Below are positions 1-8,573 of a stretch of 64,000 bases of DNA, piece after piece. The notes under the pieces are model-generated. The model saw only the letters and a list, made by a program, of their open reading frames with translations. It searched no databases and was not told where the DNA came from. How positions within the stretch are numbered: the stretch's first letter is position 1; every line of letters starts with the position of its first letter. The stretch is from Allocoleopsis franciscana PCC 7113 (GTDB lineage Bacteria; Cyanobacteriota; Cyanobacteriia; Cyanobacteriales; Coleofasciculaceae). The position numbers and the translations under genes are program-made. The stretch lies in NCBI RefSeq assembly GCF_000317515.1, contig NC_019738.1, forward strand, positions 3,064,001 through 3,128,000, in the 5' to 3' direction.

Positions 1-2
1 TA

Positions 3-785
3 ATAAATAACCCTATTGATTTCTTGCGAGAATTAAAAGGAAGGATTGATAAGTTTCTAGTAGAAAATGACAAATTACAGGATTTTTTAGTATGGGCAGA
101 TAATAAGTCATTTTCAATCATTAAGCTTTCTCCTGACATTAAATATAAACCTGCTGCGATTAGAGCGTTTTATCTTCAATTTCTGTCACCGAGATTTGTA
201 AGATTGTTTTTATCCACACAATTAATTAGCAAAATTGACGCTCAATTTGCAGAAGATTGGAATACAAATTCCTCTGACTACAATTCTGATCCCTGTAAGG
301 AGCTGGTCTTAGATGTTTATCTTATGATAGCTCTTGATTATGCTTATCAAAGACTTGAAGATGTAGGAAGAAATATCGATAATGACTATATAGCCACCTA
401 TCCTGATTATTATGTCAAGCTTTCTATGAACCTTTCCTCTGATACAAAGTTTAAAGAAAAACTAGAAGTATTATTAGTGGAGTTAGAGAGTAGGCAGGAT
501 GAAAATAGTATGCTTCGTCTTTATAAATGGTGGCAGATAAATCACAAGGCGTGGATTCAAAATTTTCTTAAATTGATTACAGAGCATCGTGATATTGGTT
601 GGAATTGGAATTTTAGTCGAAGAGAATTGGAATTATTGATGAATTATATAGACGCTAATGAACTTCTTATAGACTGTGCGAATGAAACCTCAATTGAGCT
701 TGTTCTTAGAGAAGAAATCAAAGAGGAGCTTTTATTACCAAGTATTACTTATATAGCGAATGTCCTTAGCGAAGAAAAATCATGA
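3..785 (+). CDS. C-terminal part of a probable NACHT/STAND protein (5' end outside window)
   Basis: The reading frame is open to the left edge of the window, so the gene begins outside it. The first start-like codon, TTG at 24, has no convincing ribosome binding site. The visible 260 residues are helical, without a nucleotide-binding motif. The segment around KPAAIRAFYL (about residues 42-51 from the TTG) and the C-terminal stretch with WNFSRRELELL, a 'YIDANELLIDC' block and EEIKEELLLP resemble, from memory, the C-terminal helical domain of cyanobacterial NACHT ATPases. Such proteins are STAND-class NTPases, several with antiphage roles. The stop overlaps the next start by four bases (ATGA), suggesting translational coupling with the toxin-antitoxin pair. 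The family call is recognition by pattern only; the ATPase domain itself is not in view. Confidence 0.6.
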   Translation: MNNPIDFLRELKGRIDKFLVENDKLQDFLVWADNKSFSIIKLSPDIKYKPAAIRAFYLQFLSPRFVRLFLSTQLISKIDAQFAEDWNTNSSDYNSDPCKELVLDVYLMIALDYAYQRLEDVGRNIDNDYIATYPDYYVKLSMNLSSDTKFKEKLEVLLVELESRQDENSMLRLYKWWQINHKAWIQNFLKLITEHRDIGWNWNFSRRELELLMNYIDANELLIDCANETSIELVLREEIKEELLLPSITYIANVLSEEKS

Positions 786-1066
786 CTAGCGTCAGAGAGA
801 AACTCATTGAAGAACTTGACCAAACTCCTGATTTCGTTATTCAGGAAGTCTTAGACTTTCTCTTATTCATCAAAGTTCGTCTAAAGCACAGAATCAGAGA
901 AGACCAAACCGCTGATTTGCAGCAAGCTCCCAGTCTCCCACCCTTTCTACAGTTTGTTGAAGAAATTAGTGCCCAAATTCCCAAAGAAGAATGGGAAAAG
1001 CTACCCAAAGACCTTTCTAAGAACCTAGAGCATTATTTGTATGGCTCACCAAGGGACGAGGAATGA
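782..1066 (+). CDS. putative antitoxin of a PIN-toxin pair
   Basis: This 94-residue acidic protein begins with a helix of the form VREKLIEELDQTPDFVIQEV followed by DFLLFIK. That pattern is typical of small cyanobacterial antitoxins of the DUF2281/VapB-like kind that precede PIN-domain genes. The C-terminal half is proline- and glutamate-rich and would be the toxin-wrapping segment (inference). It overlaps the upstream gene by ATGA and the downstream PIN gene by ATGA, the tight spacing normal for toxin-antitoxin operons. No clear DNA-binding fold can be assigned by eye, so the antitoxin call rests mainly on position and the N-terminal pattern. Confidence 0.6.
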   Translation: MTSVREKLIEELDQTPDFVIQEVLDFLLFIKVRLKHRIREDQTADLQQAPSLPPFLQFVEEISAQIPKEEWEKLPKDLSKNLEHYLYGSPRDEE

Positions 1067-1473
1067 AAACAGTTTTTGCCGATGCGGGTTACTGGATTGC
1101 CATTCTCAATCCTGCCGATGACCTTCATGTTAAAGCAGTCAGTGTTTCCAATGCCCTCAATTCTTTTGGGATAGTGACCAGTGAAATGATATTCACTGAA
1201 GTATTGAATTCATTTTCTAAACGAGAGAGCGTTTTCAAACAAGCTTTGGTTCAATTCGTAAAGCAATCAATTGATAATCCTAAAATCGAAGTTGTTCCTC
1301 AGACCAGCGATTTATTTCATCAATCACTGAACCTTTACGAACAAAGAGCCGACAAAGCTTGGAGCCATACTGACTGTGCTTCATTTTGCATCATGCAGCC
1401 ACGAAATATCCTTGAAGCCCTGATCCATGACAGACACTTTGAACAAGCTGGCTTCATTGCTCTACTTCGTTAA
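1063..1473 (+). CDS. PIN-domain ribonuclease toxin, VapC-like
   Basis: The 136-residue protein opens with VFADAGYWIAIL, carrying the first PIN acidic residue at D7. E46 in the TSEMIFTEVLN helix and the SHTDCASF motif near residue 104 supply the conserved Glu and Asp, and a DRHFEQAGF motif near the C-terminus supplies the fourth acidic site. PIN proteins of this layout are metal-dependent RNases acting as toxins. The start overlaps the antitoxin stop (ATGA), so the pair is translationally coupled. Length matches the family. The RNA target cannot be told from sequence. Confidence 0.8.
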   Translation: MKTVFADAGYWIAILNPADDLHVKAVSVSNALNSFGIVTSEMIFTEVLNSFSKRESVFKQALVQFVKQSIDNPKIEVVPQTSDLFHQSLNLYEQRADKAWSHTDCASFCIMQPRNILEALIHDRHFEQAGFIALLR

Positions 1474-1639
1474 AAAAGCGATCGCTCTCTAATACCAGGC
1501 TTCTTACTATAAAAGAAGTTACGTTGCATCAATATGGTGAATCACGTTGATGCCATCAAGACCTTTCAACAGGCGCTCCAGAAATAGCTGACGAGCTAGC
1601 GATCGCAGTTTTCATATTTGGTAATGTTAGCGCTTGCAC

Positions 1640-1806
1640 CTGGCGGTTGAAACCGCAGCTATACAAACGTAGACGCGAAGCGGCTTGCCGGAGGCTAACC
1701 TGCCTCCGCAGGTTATAAAACCCTTGATATTCCGTTAGTCCGTCCTCACTAAAGCTCCGGCGGCGGACTTGGTTTGTATAGCCCCAGAATTCCATTCTGA
1801 GGGCTT
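1640..1806 (+). repeat. MITE-like composite repeat in the 1474-1869 gap
   Basis: An 11-bp perfect inverted repeat (GCTATACAAAC at 1658-1668, GTTTGTATAGC at 1772-1782) encloses about 100 bp. Small hairpins lie outside it: GCGGTTGAAACCGC at 1643-1656, and CAGAATTCCATTCTG at 1785-1799. Its interior contains GAAGCGGCTTGCCGGAGGC-type text of the kind dispersed through filamentous cyanobacterial genomes. An open frame runs through on the minus strand but reads as repeat sequence. No other gene is seen in the gap. Confidence 0.6.
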
Positions 1807-1869
1807 GGCGCAAGACATCAGTCAAGCTCCTTCTGATTTAATAAATCTGAGAGGCTTTGAGAGCAGTTC

Positions 1870-3342
1870 ATGAAGATTGTTGTAATTGGCAGTGGCTTTG
1901 GTGGGCTATCGGCTGCCATCCGACTACAGGCACAGGGGCATCAAGTGACGATCGCAGAAAAACGGGATAAACCCGGTGGTCGTGCTTATGTCTATCAGCA
2001 GGATGGCTTCACCTTCGATGCTGGCCCCACCATTATTACCGCTCCCTACCTGATTCATGAACTGTTTGAATTGAGTAACCGCAAAACTGAGGATTACCTG
2101 ACGCTGGTGCCGCTTGACCCGTTCTACAACGTGCGGTTTGAAGATGGCTCGGTATTTCACTATAACGGCGATCGCAATTACCTGCTCGAACAAATTCGGC
2201 AATTCAACCCGGCTGATGTGGAAGGCTACCATCGGTTTTACCGGGCATCTGAACAGGTGTTTCAAAAGGGATTACCCCTGATGACCAAGCCGTTTAGCCA
2301 CTTCACCGATATGCTCAAAGTCGCTCCCGATATGCTGCAATTGCAATCCTTCAAATCAGTAGCAGGATTTGTAAATCAGTACATTCAGGATGAGCGATTA
2401 CGGCAGGTGTTTAGCTTCCATCCCCTCCTGATTGGCGGCAATCCCTTTCAGAGTACGTCAGTCTACGCCATGATTCATAAACTGGAGCAGGCGTTCGGCG
2501 TCTGGTTTGCAATGGGCGGCACGGGCGCATTAGTGCAAGGTTTGGTGCAATTGTTTCAAGAGTTGGGTGGAGAATTACGGCTCAATACAGAAGTTGCAGA
2601 GATTTTGATTGAGGGTAAGACGAAACGAGCAACTGGGGTTGCACTCAAGGATGGCGAATTGCTCCAGGCAGATGCTGTTGTGAGTAATGCCGATGTTGCC
2701 CTGACCTATCTCAATTTGGTTCCAGCCCAGTTTCGCCGCAAATATAGTGATCGCTACCTGCAAAATCTGCGATATTCGATGTCACTGTTCGTCGTTTACT
2801 TTGGCACGAATCGGCGCTACAACGACATGGCGCACCATGAAATTTTGATGGGGCCACGCTACCGGGAGTGGATGGTGGATTTGTTCGATCGCAAGCACCT
2901 AGCATCAGACTTTTCGCTGTATCTTCATCGCCCTACTGCAACTGACCCCACCCTTGCGCCACCGGGTTGTGACTGCTGGTATGTGCTGGCTCCAGTTCCA
3001 AACCTGGATGCTGCAACAGATTGGAAAGAGATGGCGAAGCCCTACCGAGATGCGATCATGCAGTATCTAGAGCAGCACTATTTACCAGATTTGTCAAGTC
3101 ATATTGTTACCGAACACCATATCGATCCAGTACATTTCCGGGATGAGTTAAATAGCTACAAAGGCACTGCATTTTCAGTGGAGCCTACTTTGTTCCAGTC
3201 TGCCTGGTTCCGTCCTCATAACATTAGCGAGGACATTCCAAATCTTTATTGTGTAGGAGCCGGAACCCACCCAGGAGCGGGATTACCAGGGGTTATGAGT
3301 TCAGGCAAGATTGTGGCAGAGATGATTAGCAGGGCTGGATGA
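1870..3342 (+). CDS. crtI: CrtI-type phytoene desaturase family protein
   Basis: This 490-residue flavoprotein starts with a dinucleotide-binding motif, VVIGSGFGGLSAAIRL, followed by EKRDKPGGRAY near residue 30. The middle carries HPLLIGGNPF, and the C-terminus carries CVGAGTHPGAGLPGVMSSGK. All three are hallmarks of bacterial and fungal CrtI desaturases, which introduce several double bases into phytoene with FAD and give all-trans products. Length fits the family (about 490-510). Most cyanobacteria instead use CrtP, CrtQ and CrtH, and a CrtP gene is present in this window at 49044-50468. The product could therefore act on phytoene or on another carotenoid; related CrtI-family enzymes include diapophytoene and methoxyneurosporene desaturases. 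The start is the ATG at 1870, with a weak GAGAG motif upstream. It stands alone, with no carotenoid neighbours. Confidence 0.85.
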   Translation: MKIVVIGSGFGGLSAAIRLQAQGHQVTIAEKRDKPGGRAYVYQQDGFTFDAGPTIITAPYLIHELFELSNRKTEDYLTLVPLDPFYNVRFEDGSVFHYNGDRNYLLEQIRQFNPADVEGYHRFYRASEQVFQKGLPLMTKPFSHFTDMLKVAPDMLQLQSFKSVAGFVNQYIQDERLRQVFSFHPLLIGGNPFQSTSVYAMIHKLEQAFGVWFAMGGTGALVQGLVQLFQELGGELRLNTEVAEILIEGKTKRATGVALKDGELLQADAVVSNADVALTYLNLVPAQFRRKYSDRYLQNLRYSMSLFVVYFGTNRRYNDMAHHEILMGPRYREWMVDLFDRKHLASDFSLYLHRPTATDPTLAPPGCDCWYVLAPVPNLDAATDWKEMAKPYRDAIMQYLEQHYLPDLSSHIVTEHHIDPVHFRDELNSYKGTAFSVEPTLFQSAWFRPHNISEDIPNLYCVGAGTHPGAGLPGVMSSGKIVAEMISRAG

Positions 3343-3786
3343 TCGGCTTCAAGGGTAAGGAAAATGTTTAATGTTCTCAACCTACTTCAAAACCTATCCG
3401 TTAGAAGCGCTCAAGGCACAGATGATTGCGGAGTTTTGTGAGGAGAAAGATTGAGGGTTAACAAAGCTGTCTTATTCATCCGTAATCTTTCCTCCCATTG
3501 TCTTAAGTTCGATCGCCCTTGGTGCTACGCTATGCGTAATCGCACAACCCTTAACAAACCTAGTCTACTTTTTTGAGGCTTAAGCATCTGGTAGCGTGAA
3601 TTCAACCAAAGATAGGCTGTTGTTCCCTTGTAATTAATGCCAAGGACTTAATTCTGGATAAGTCAAGATTTGTAAAGTCAGGGAGCCATGAATTTCCAGA
3701 GTATCTTTAAAAATATATTGAGAAATGAGCCAATTGTGAGTGAGGCGCTTATCCTTAAATTTTAAAGAAATATTTCGAGGGATCAC
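3343..3786. other. intergenic region, no gene supported
   Basis: No complete gene is seen. A short plus-strand frame around 3372-3454 reads as a possible decayed remnant, too short to assign. A HIP1-related stretch near 3510-3545 resembles dispersed repeat text. An open minus-strand frame at 3634-3849 overlaps the next gene and has no supporting features. Confidence 0.4.
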
Positions 3787-4098
3787 ATGGATAAATTCGG
3801 TAAGTATCGCATGATCTGCACCTTGAGCTTTGGCGATATCTATGGACAAATCATCATTTGGTTAATTGTGATTTTTCTCAGCCTTGCTTCAGCACTGGCA
3901 CTGTGGAGCGCTGAACGCCAAATATACGCCTTAGCCACTGTTGGGTTAATCTTGGTATTGTCTTTACCCTTCTTGCTCTTTGCCTTCGTGACGACTCTGC
4001 TCAACCATATTGAGTTTCTGCCGATGTCGGAAGGCCAAACCACTGAGACCGTTCGTGGTAACACACCGAACCAGAAACCGCTAGAAGCAACGAGTTAA
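3787..4098 (+). CDS. small two-helix membrane protein, unknown function
   Basis: I do not recognise the family. The 103-residue product has two strongly hydrophobic segments (about residues 21-42 and 47-72) joined by a short loop with WSAERQ. They are followed by a polar C-terminal tail of about 25 residues, rich in Thr, Asn and Glu. The ATG at 3787 follows GAGGG at a normal distance, which supports this start and the plus-strand reading over the overlapping minus-strand frame. A rho-independent terminator lies about 50 bp after the stop, so it is probably a single-gene unit. A membrane location is inferred from hydrophobicity only. Confidence 0.6.
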   Translation: MDKFGKYRMICTLSFGDIYGQIIIWLIVIFLSLASALALWSAERQIYALATVGLILVLSLPFLLFAFVTTLLNHIEFLPMSEGQTTETVRGNTPNQKPLEATS

Positions 4099-4149
4099 AG
4101 AATCGTTATTATCATTAGCTCAGTAGTAACCGATAAACAAGCAAAATTT

Positions 4150-4176
4150 CCCCGCCTTTGGGTGGGGAGTTTTTTG
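4150..4176 (+). terminator. rho-independent terminator
   Basis: A seven-pair stem of CCCCGCC with GGTGGGG (one G-T pair) around a TTTG loop is followed by AGTTTTTTGG. It sits just after the small membrane protein gene. Confidence 0.8.
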
Positions 4177-4213
4177 GTGTACAAGCTTTAATGGCTCAAC
4201 TGACATCTGTCTT

Positions 4214-4268
4214 GAAAGGCAGAAGGCTCCAAGGCAGAAGGCAGAAGGTAAAAGGCAAAAGGTAAAAG
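4214..4268 (+). repeat. short tandem heptamer repeats (AAGGCAG/AAGGTAA)
   Basis: Degenerate seven-base units of the types AAGGCAG, AAGGTAA and AAGGCAA follow one another, as in the STRR elements of filamentous cyanobacteria. The remainder of the 4099-4532 gap shows nothing else recognisable. A partial inverted repeat, CAAGAAATTAATTTCTTG, lies at 4436-4453. Confidence 0.6.
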
Positions 4269-4532
4269 TGAAGAAGAATGACTTTCATTGTTTGCTGTGA
4301 GCAACAGTTCATGGAGAGTCTTGCACCAGTTACAATAACCCGCCAAGAGTTTAAATCCCTGACTCACAGCTCGTATTTGTCTTCATACGACTGATTAGGA
4401 GTTTCAGTCCATTTCAATGGACTTGATCTATAAGCCAAGAAATTAATTTCTTGGCAGGTGTGGAGGCTTACTGACAAAGGTGCAAGATGTAAGTCAAGAA
4501 ATTTTGCTAAATAACGTTGACGAAAAATACAG

Positions 4533-6260
4533 ATGCTAGAACACGATGTCATTATTGTGGGGGGCGGATTAGCTGGGTGTCGCGCCGCTTTGGAAATTAA
4601 ACGGACTGACCCCAATTTGGATGTCGCTCTCGTTGCCAAAACTCACCCCATTCGTTCTCACTCCGTCGCTGCACAAGGAGGAATGGCTGCCACCCTAAAA
4701 AATGTGGATGTGGAAGATACCTGGGAAGCCCATGCCTTTGATACCGTTAAGGGTTCTGATTATCTAGCCGACCAAGACGCGGTGGAAATCCTCACCCGCG
4801 AGGCTGCCGATGTGGTGATTGACTTAGAACACATGGGGGTACTGTTTTCCCGCTTGCCCGATGGTCGGATTGCTCAACGGGCATTTGGTGGACATTCCAA
4901 CCGACGTACCTGCTATGCGGCGGATAAAACCGGTCACGCCATTCTCCACGAACTGGTCAACAACCTGAAACGTAACGGGGTGCGCCTCTACGATGAGTGG
5001 TACGTGATGCAGCTCATTGTGGAGCAGGGTCAGGCTAAAGGAGTGGTGATGTTCCGGATTCGGGACAGTAAGGTTCAAGTGGTACGGGCGAAGGTAGTGA
5101 TGTTTGCCACGGGCGGCTATGGGCGTGTTTATAATACCACGTCCAATGATTATGCCTCGACGGGGGACGGTCTTGCCATGTCTGCCTTTGCGGGTGTGCC
5201 GTTAGAGGATATGGAGTTTGTACAGTTTCACCCCACGGGGATGTATCCGGTGGGTGTCTTGCTGTCGGAAGCGGTACGCGGTGAAGGTGCCTATTTAATT
5301 AATGCCAATGGCGATCGCTTTATGGCAACCTACGCCCCCAGTCGCATGGAACTCGCTCCCCGTGATATTACCTCCAGGGCGATTGTTCGGGAAATTCGGG
5401 CAGGACGTGGGATTCACCCCGATGGCAGTGCAGGTGGCCCCTTTATCTATCTTGACCTGCGCCACATGGGGCGTGAGAAGATTATGAGCCGAATTCCCTT
5501 TTGTTGGGAAGAAGCTCATCGCCTGTTAGGGATTGATGCTGTCCATGAACCCATCCCCGTGCGCCCTACGGTTCACTATTCCATGGGGGGGATACCGGTG
5601 AACACAGATGGACAGGTGCGTAGCGGCCCCGATGGACTGATTGAGGGCTTCTTTGCGGCGGGAGAAGCCGCCTGTGTTTCTGTGCATGGGGCGAACCGAT
5701 TGGGGAGTAATTCGCTGTTGGAATGTATCGTTTATGGCAGGCGAACTGGGGCGGCGATCGCACGTTACATTCAAGACCGAAAATTACCCGATATTAATGA
5801 ACAATCTTACATCCGTTCCACCCAAGAACAAATTAATACCCTGATGAACCAATCGGGAACCATTCGGATTGGGGCGTTGCGCCAAAACTTCCAAGACTGC
5901 ATGACGCAACATTGTGGGGTTTTCCGTACAGAAGAGTTAATGCAAGAAGGATTAAATCAGCTCAAACAACTGCAACAGCAATACGAACAAATTTACTTGG
6001 ATGATAAAGGCACTACTTGGAATACGGAACTCATTGAAGCCTTGGAACTCCGGAGTTTAATGGTGGTGGGAGAAATTATCCTCACCTCTGCCCTGAACCG
6101 GAAAGAAAGTCGAGGTGCTCACTGCCGCGAAGATTATACCGAGCGAGATGATACCAATTTCCTTAAACATACAATGGCCTTTTATTCTCCTGCTGGCATT
6201 GATTTAAACTATCTCCCTGTGGCGATTACGAGGTTTGAACCGAAAGAGCGGAAGTATTAA
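4533..6260 (+). CDS. sdhA: succinate dehydrogenase/fumarate reductase flavoprotein subunit
   Basis: The 575-residue protein has the FAD-binding IIVGGGLAG motif at residues 7-15 and RSHSVAAQGG at 41-50. H43 of that motif is expected to hold FAD covalently. Further family motifs are FVQFHPTGMYP and HYSMGGIPV, an arginine-rich catalytic region, and the GANRLGSNSLLE block near the C-terminal third. It would oxidise succinate to fumarate (or the reverse), feeding electrons into the thylakoid or plasma-membrane quinone pool. No iron-sulfur or membrane-anchor subunit gene is adjacent, as is common in cyanobacteria where sdhA and sdhB are scattered. Length matches the family. SdhA and FrdA cannot be separated by eye; sdhA is the likelier role in an oxygenic phototroph. 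Confidence 0.93.
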   Translation: MLEHDVIIVGGGLAGCRAALEIKRTDPNLDVALVAKTHPIRSHSVAAQGGMAATLKNVDVEDTWEAHAFDTVKGSDYLADQDAVEILTREAADVVIDLEHMGVLFSRLPDGRIAQRAFGGHSNRRTCYAADKTGHAILHELVNNLKRNGVRLYDEWYVMQLIVEQGQAKGVVMFRIRDSKVQVVRAKVVMFATGGYGRVYNTTSNDYASTGDGLAMSAFAGVPLEDMEFVQFHPTGMYPVGVLLSEAVRGEGAYLINANGDRFMATYAPSRMELAPRDITSRAIVREIRAGRGIHPDGSAGGPFIYLDLRHMGREKIMSRIPFCWEEAHRLLGIDAVHEPIPVRPTVHYSMGGIPVNTDGQVRSGPDGLIEGFFAAGEAACVSVHGANRLGSNSLLECIVYGRRTGAAIARYIQDRKLPDINEQSYIRSTQEQINTLMNQSGTIRIGALRQNFQDCMTQHCGVFRTEELMQEGLNQLKQLQQQYEQIYLDDKGTTWNTELIEALELRSLMVVGEIILTSALNRKESRGAHCREDYTERDDTNFLKHTMAFYSPAGIDLNYLPVAITRFEPKERKY

Positions 6261-6446
6261 AAAGGAAGAAAGAAGTATAAGTAGGGGCGCGTTCAGATCG
6301 TGCCCTTCTTGTGTTGAGTATGCAACTGACAACGGTATTAGAGCAGATTGCATGTTTATGAATTACAGTAGGGATGATATGGAAGATTACACTCAGGTTA
6401 AAGCAAGAAGATAAACAATCTTTGATTTCTTAAAAGCAGAGTGGCG

Positions 6447-6992
6447 ATGAAAAAAGTAGCGGTCTTTGGCAATACTGGAGGCGGTAAATCAACTCTAAGC
6501 AAGAGATTATCCCAAATCACTGGTTTGCCACTTCACGTCTTGGACAAGATTCAATATCAATCAGGAGGTCGTGAGGTTCCTCATGAAGACTATAAGCGTG
6601 CCCATCAGCAAATTTTAGGGACTGACCGATGGATTATTGACGGCTTTGGTTGCATGGAAACCCTCTGGCTACGACTGAACGAGGCGGATAGTCTGGTTTT
6701 TGTCGATCTACCGCTATATGTGCATTTCTGGTGGGTAACTAAACGACTCATCACAGGAGGCTTTTCTCCGCCAGAAGGCTGGCCGCAAAAGAGTCCAATC
6801 TTGAAAAGTTCGCTTACTAGCTACCGCGTGCTTTGGTTATGTCACAAACATTTGACCCCAAAATATCGTGAATATATCGAGCAGGCTCAAAGCATCAAAA
6901 GTGTTTATCACATTCGCTCGACTCAGCAGATTTCGCAATTTTTTGAATTAATTGAAAATGAGACTAACTTTAAAGAGGGGCAACAAAATTAG
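6447..6992 (+). CDS. P-loop kinase-like protein (topology modulation/FlaR-like)
   Basis: The N-terminus is KKVAVFGNTGGGKSTLSKRL, a Walker A P-loop at about residues 8-17. LHVLDKI follows, and a WIIDGFG motif near residue 70 is the usual second signature of this adenylate-kinase-like group often named topology modulation or FlaR-like. An LVFVDLP strand follows, then a helical lid with WVTKRL. The product is a soluble nucleotide-binding protein of 181 residues. Its substrate is unknown and the historical name says little about function. The ATG at 6447 is preferred over GTG at 6441 because the P-loop strand then starts as usual at residue 2. Its 3' end overlaps the convergent glycosyltransferase gene by 23 bp. 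Confidence 0.8.
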   Translation: MKKVAVFGNTGGGKSTLSKRLSQITGLPLHVLDKIQYQSGGREVPHEDYKRAHQQILGTDRWIIDGFGCMETLWLRLNEADSLVFVDLPLYVHFWWVTKRLITGGFSPPEGWPQKSPILKSSLTSYRVLWLCHKHLTPKYREYIEQAQSIKSVYHIRSTQQISQFFELIENETNFKEGQQN

Positions 6993-8550
6993 GTTTTGGT
7001 GTCACTAAAGTAAAGCCTTCTGCCGTACCCAAAGAAACACTATCGGGTAAGGATAACGCGGCTAATGTGGCGCTATCTAATAAAAGGTAAGGTTGCTTTG
7101 ACCATACTCGTTGCAAAGTAGCGGTATCAGCGGGAATGACTTGGCGATCGCTATAAAAATTTAAACTGGGACGCCCATACCCAAACGACGTATAAACCAC
7201 TTGAGTAGGATTAGTTTTCTCTCGAATTAAAGCTGCCACTGGTTTAACGGGAAAAGCTTCGTTTAATTCCCAAACCCAGGATTTAGATGTCATTAACAGC
7301 CCCAAAATTAAATACATTCCCAGGAATAACATGAGCATAAATCTTGGATTATTCTGTTGAATGAACCAAGCCACTACTCCCATTGTCAGGGCTACAACAC
7401 CACCCATAAGGATTAAGACAGGCTGAGGGTCTGCCAAGATAAAGTAAACGCATCCTGCCAAGCCTGCAACTGCCAAAAATCCAAACATTACGATTAAAAA
7501 TCGAGGATAGCGCTGATGATTTTGCCAAAACTCAGCGAGTTGAGCGGCAACAGCAAGAGCAAAAAAGGGATACACCGGCATGATATACCAGGGAAGCTTG
7601 GTATTCATTACAGAAATTATGAGCAAATAACCAATCGTGCCGATGAGAACCAAACAGCCCCAACTGCTCCGGCGTTTTTGCCAAGCCAGATACAAACCCC
7701 CAGGCCAAAATATCATCCAAGGCCAAGTATATTTGAGTAACTCTAGGAAGTAATACCAAGGTGCGCCCCCATGATTTTCAACAGTTTGAGACAGGCGTTC
7801 TAAACCTTGAGACTGAAAATGCACTTGTAAAAAGCTGGTTCCGTAATGTTGCCATTGGGCTATATACCAGGCGAATGCTGGCGCATTTCCTAATAATAAT
7901 CCAAGCCAAAGATAGGGACTTGTTAATAGATTAAACTGCCGATCTACCAGGAGAAATGCTCCTGCGATCGCGCCAAGAGGTACCACTAATAAGCCTTTGG
8001 TTAAACCAATCAGTCCTACACCCAATCCCACCCCGACAGCCCAACGTCGATCTTGACGGGATTTGAGCAGGCAAAATAGCAGCAATAAGAAGAAAGAAAC
8101 GGCTGTACCATCGAGCATTGCCAAACGTCCGTGACGCACAACAGGCAAGAGGGTTAAGTAAACACTGGCAGCCAAAACGGCTGGTAAACGTTGACGAAAA
8201 AGTTCTTGCCCTACCCCATAAAGTAGAGGTACGCCGCACGCTGAAAAGAAAGCACCGGGTAGGCGTGTGGTGAATTCATGAACGCCCCCCATACTGTAGC
8301 TTAATGCGATCGCCCAATCCATCAAAGGCGGTTTCAGGAGGTAGGATTTTCCCTGAAGCGTGGGATAAAGCCAGTTACCAGTGCGGTAAATTTCTCTAGC
8401 AACTAAAGCACGAGTTCCCTCATCCCAATCTCGTAAAGGTACGTTTCCTAGAGAAATTCCCCAAAGCACGAGGGCGGCTATAAAAAAGAATAAGAACCAC
8501 TGGGCTTGGGTGAGCGAGTGATTCGAGATTACCGATAATTTTTTCATCAA
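6970..8550 (-). CDS. ArnT/PMT-like membrane glycosyltransferase (GT39/GT83 type)
   Basis: The 526-residue protein has about eleven to twelve hydrophobic segments. The first periplasmic loop carries LRDWDEGTRALVARE (about residues 39-53), the acidic motif of lipid-phosphate-dependent mannosyl- and aminoarabinose transferases. YLLKPPLMDW near residue 70 is also typical. A soluble C-terminal region after about residue 430 contains SFGYGRPSLNFYSDR. Such enzymes transfer a sugar from a polyprenyl-phosphate donor to a lipid or protein on the outer face of the membrane. The acceptor cannot be inferred. The gene is transcribed alone on the minus strand and converges with the P-loop gene, the 3' ends overlapping by 23 bp. 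Confidence 0.82.
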   Translation of the reverse strand: MMKKLSVISNHSLTQAQWFLFFFIAALVLWGISLGNVPLRDWDEGTRALVAREIYRTGNWLYPTLQGKSYLLKPPLMDWAIALSYSMGGVHEFTTRLPGAFFSACGVPLLYGVGQELFRQRLPAVLAASVYLTLLPVVRHGRLAMLDGTAVSFFLLLLFCLLKSRQDRRWAVGVGLGVGLIGLTKGLLVVPLGAIAGAFLLVDRQFNLLTSPYLWLGLLLGNAPAFAWYIAQWQHYGTSFLQVHFQSQGLERLSQTVENHGGAPWYYFLELLKYTWPWMIFWPGGLYLAWQKRRSSWGCLVLIGTIGYLLIISVMNTKLPWYIMPVYPFFALAVAAQLAEFWQNHQRYPRFLIVMFGFLAVAGLAGCVYFILADPQPVLILMGGVVALTMGVVAWFIQQNNPRFMLMLFLGMYLILGLLMTSKSWVWELNEAFPVKPVAALIREKTNPTQVVYTSFGYGRPSLNFYSDRQVIPADTATLQRVWSKQPYLLLDSATLAALSLPDSVSLGTAEGFTLVTPKPNFVAPL

Positions 8551-8573
8551 ATATAGATTAGCTATATGATTGA

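Noticed and set aside
1556-1825. 89-codon open frame on the minus strand
   Set aside because: It runs entirely through the composite repeat and its hairpins; the translation is repeat text without protein character.
3634-3849. 71-codon open frame on the minus strand
   Set aside because: It overlaps the start of the plus-strand membrane protein gene, which has a better ribosome site, two clear membrane helices and a terminator.
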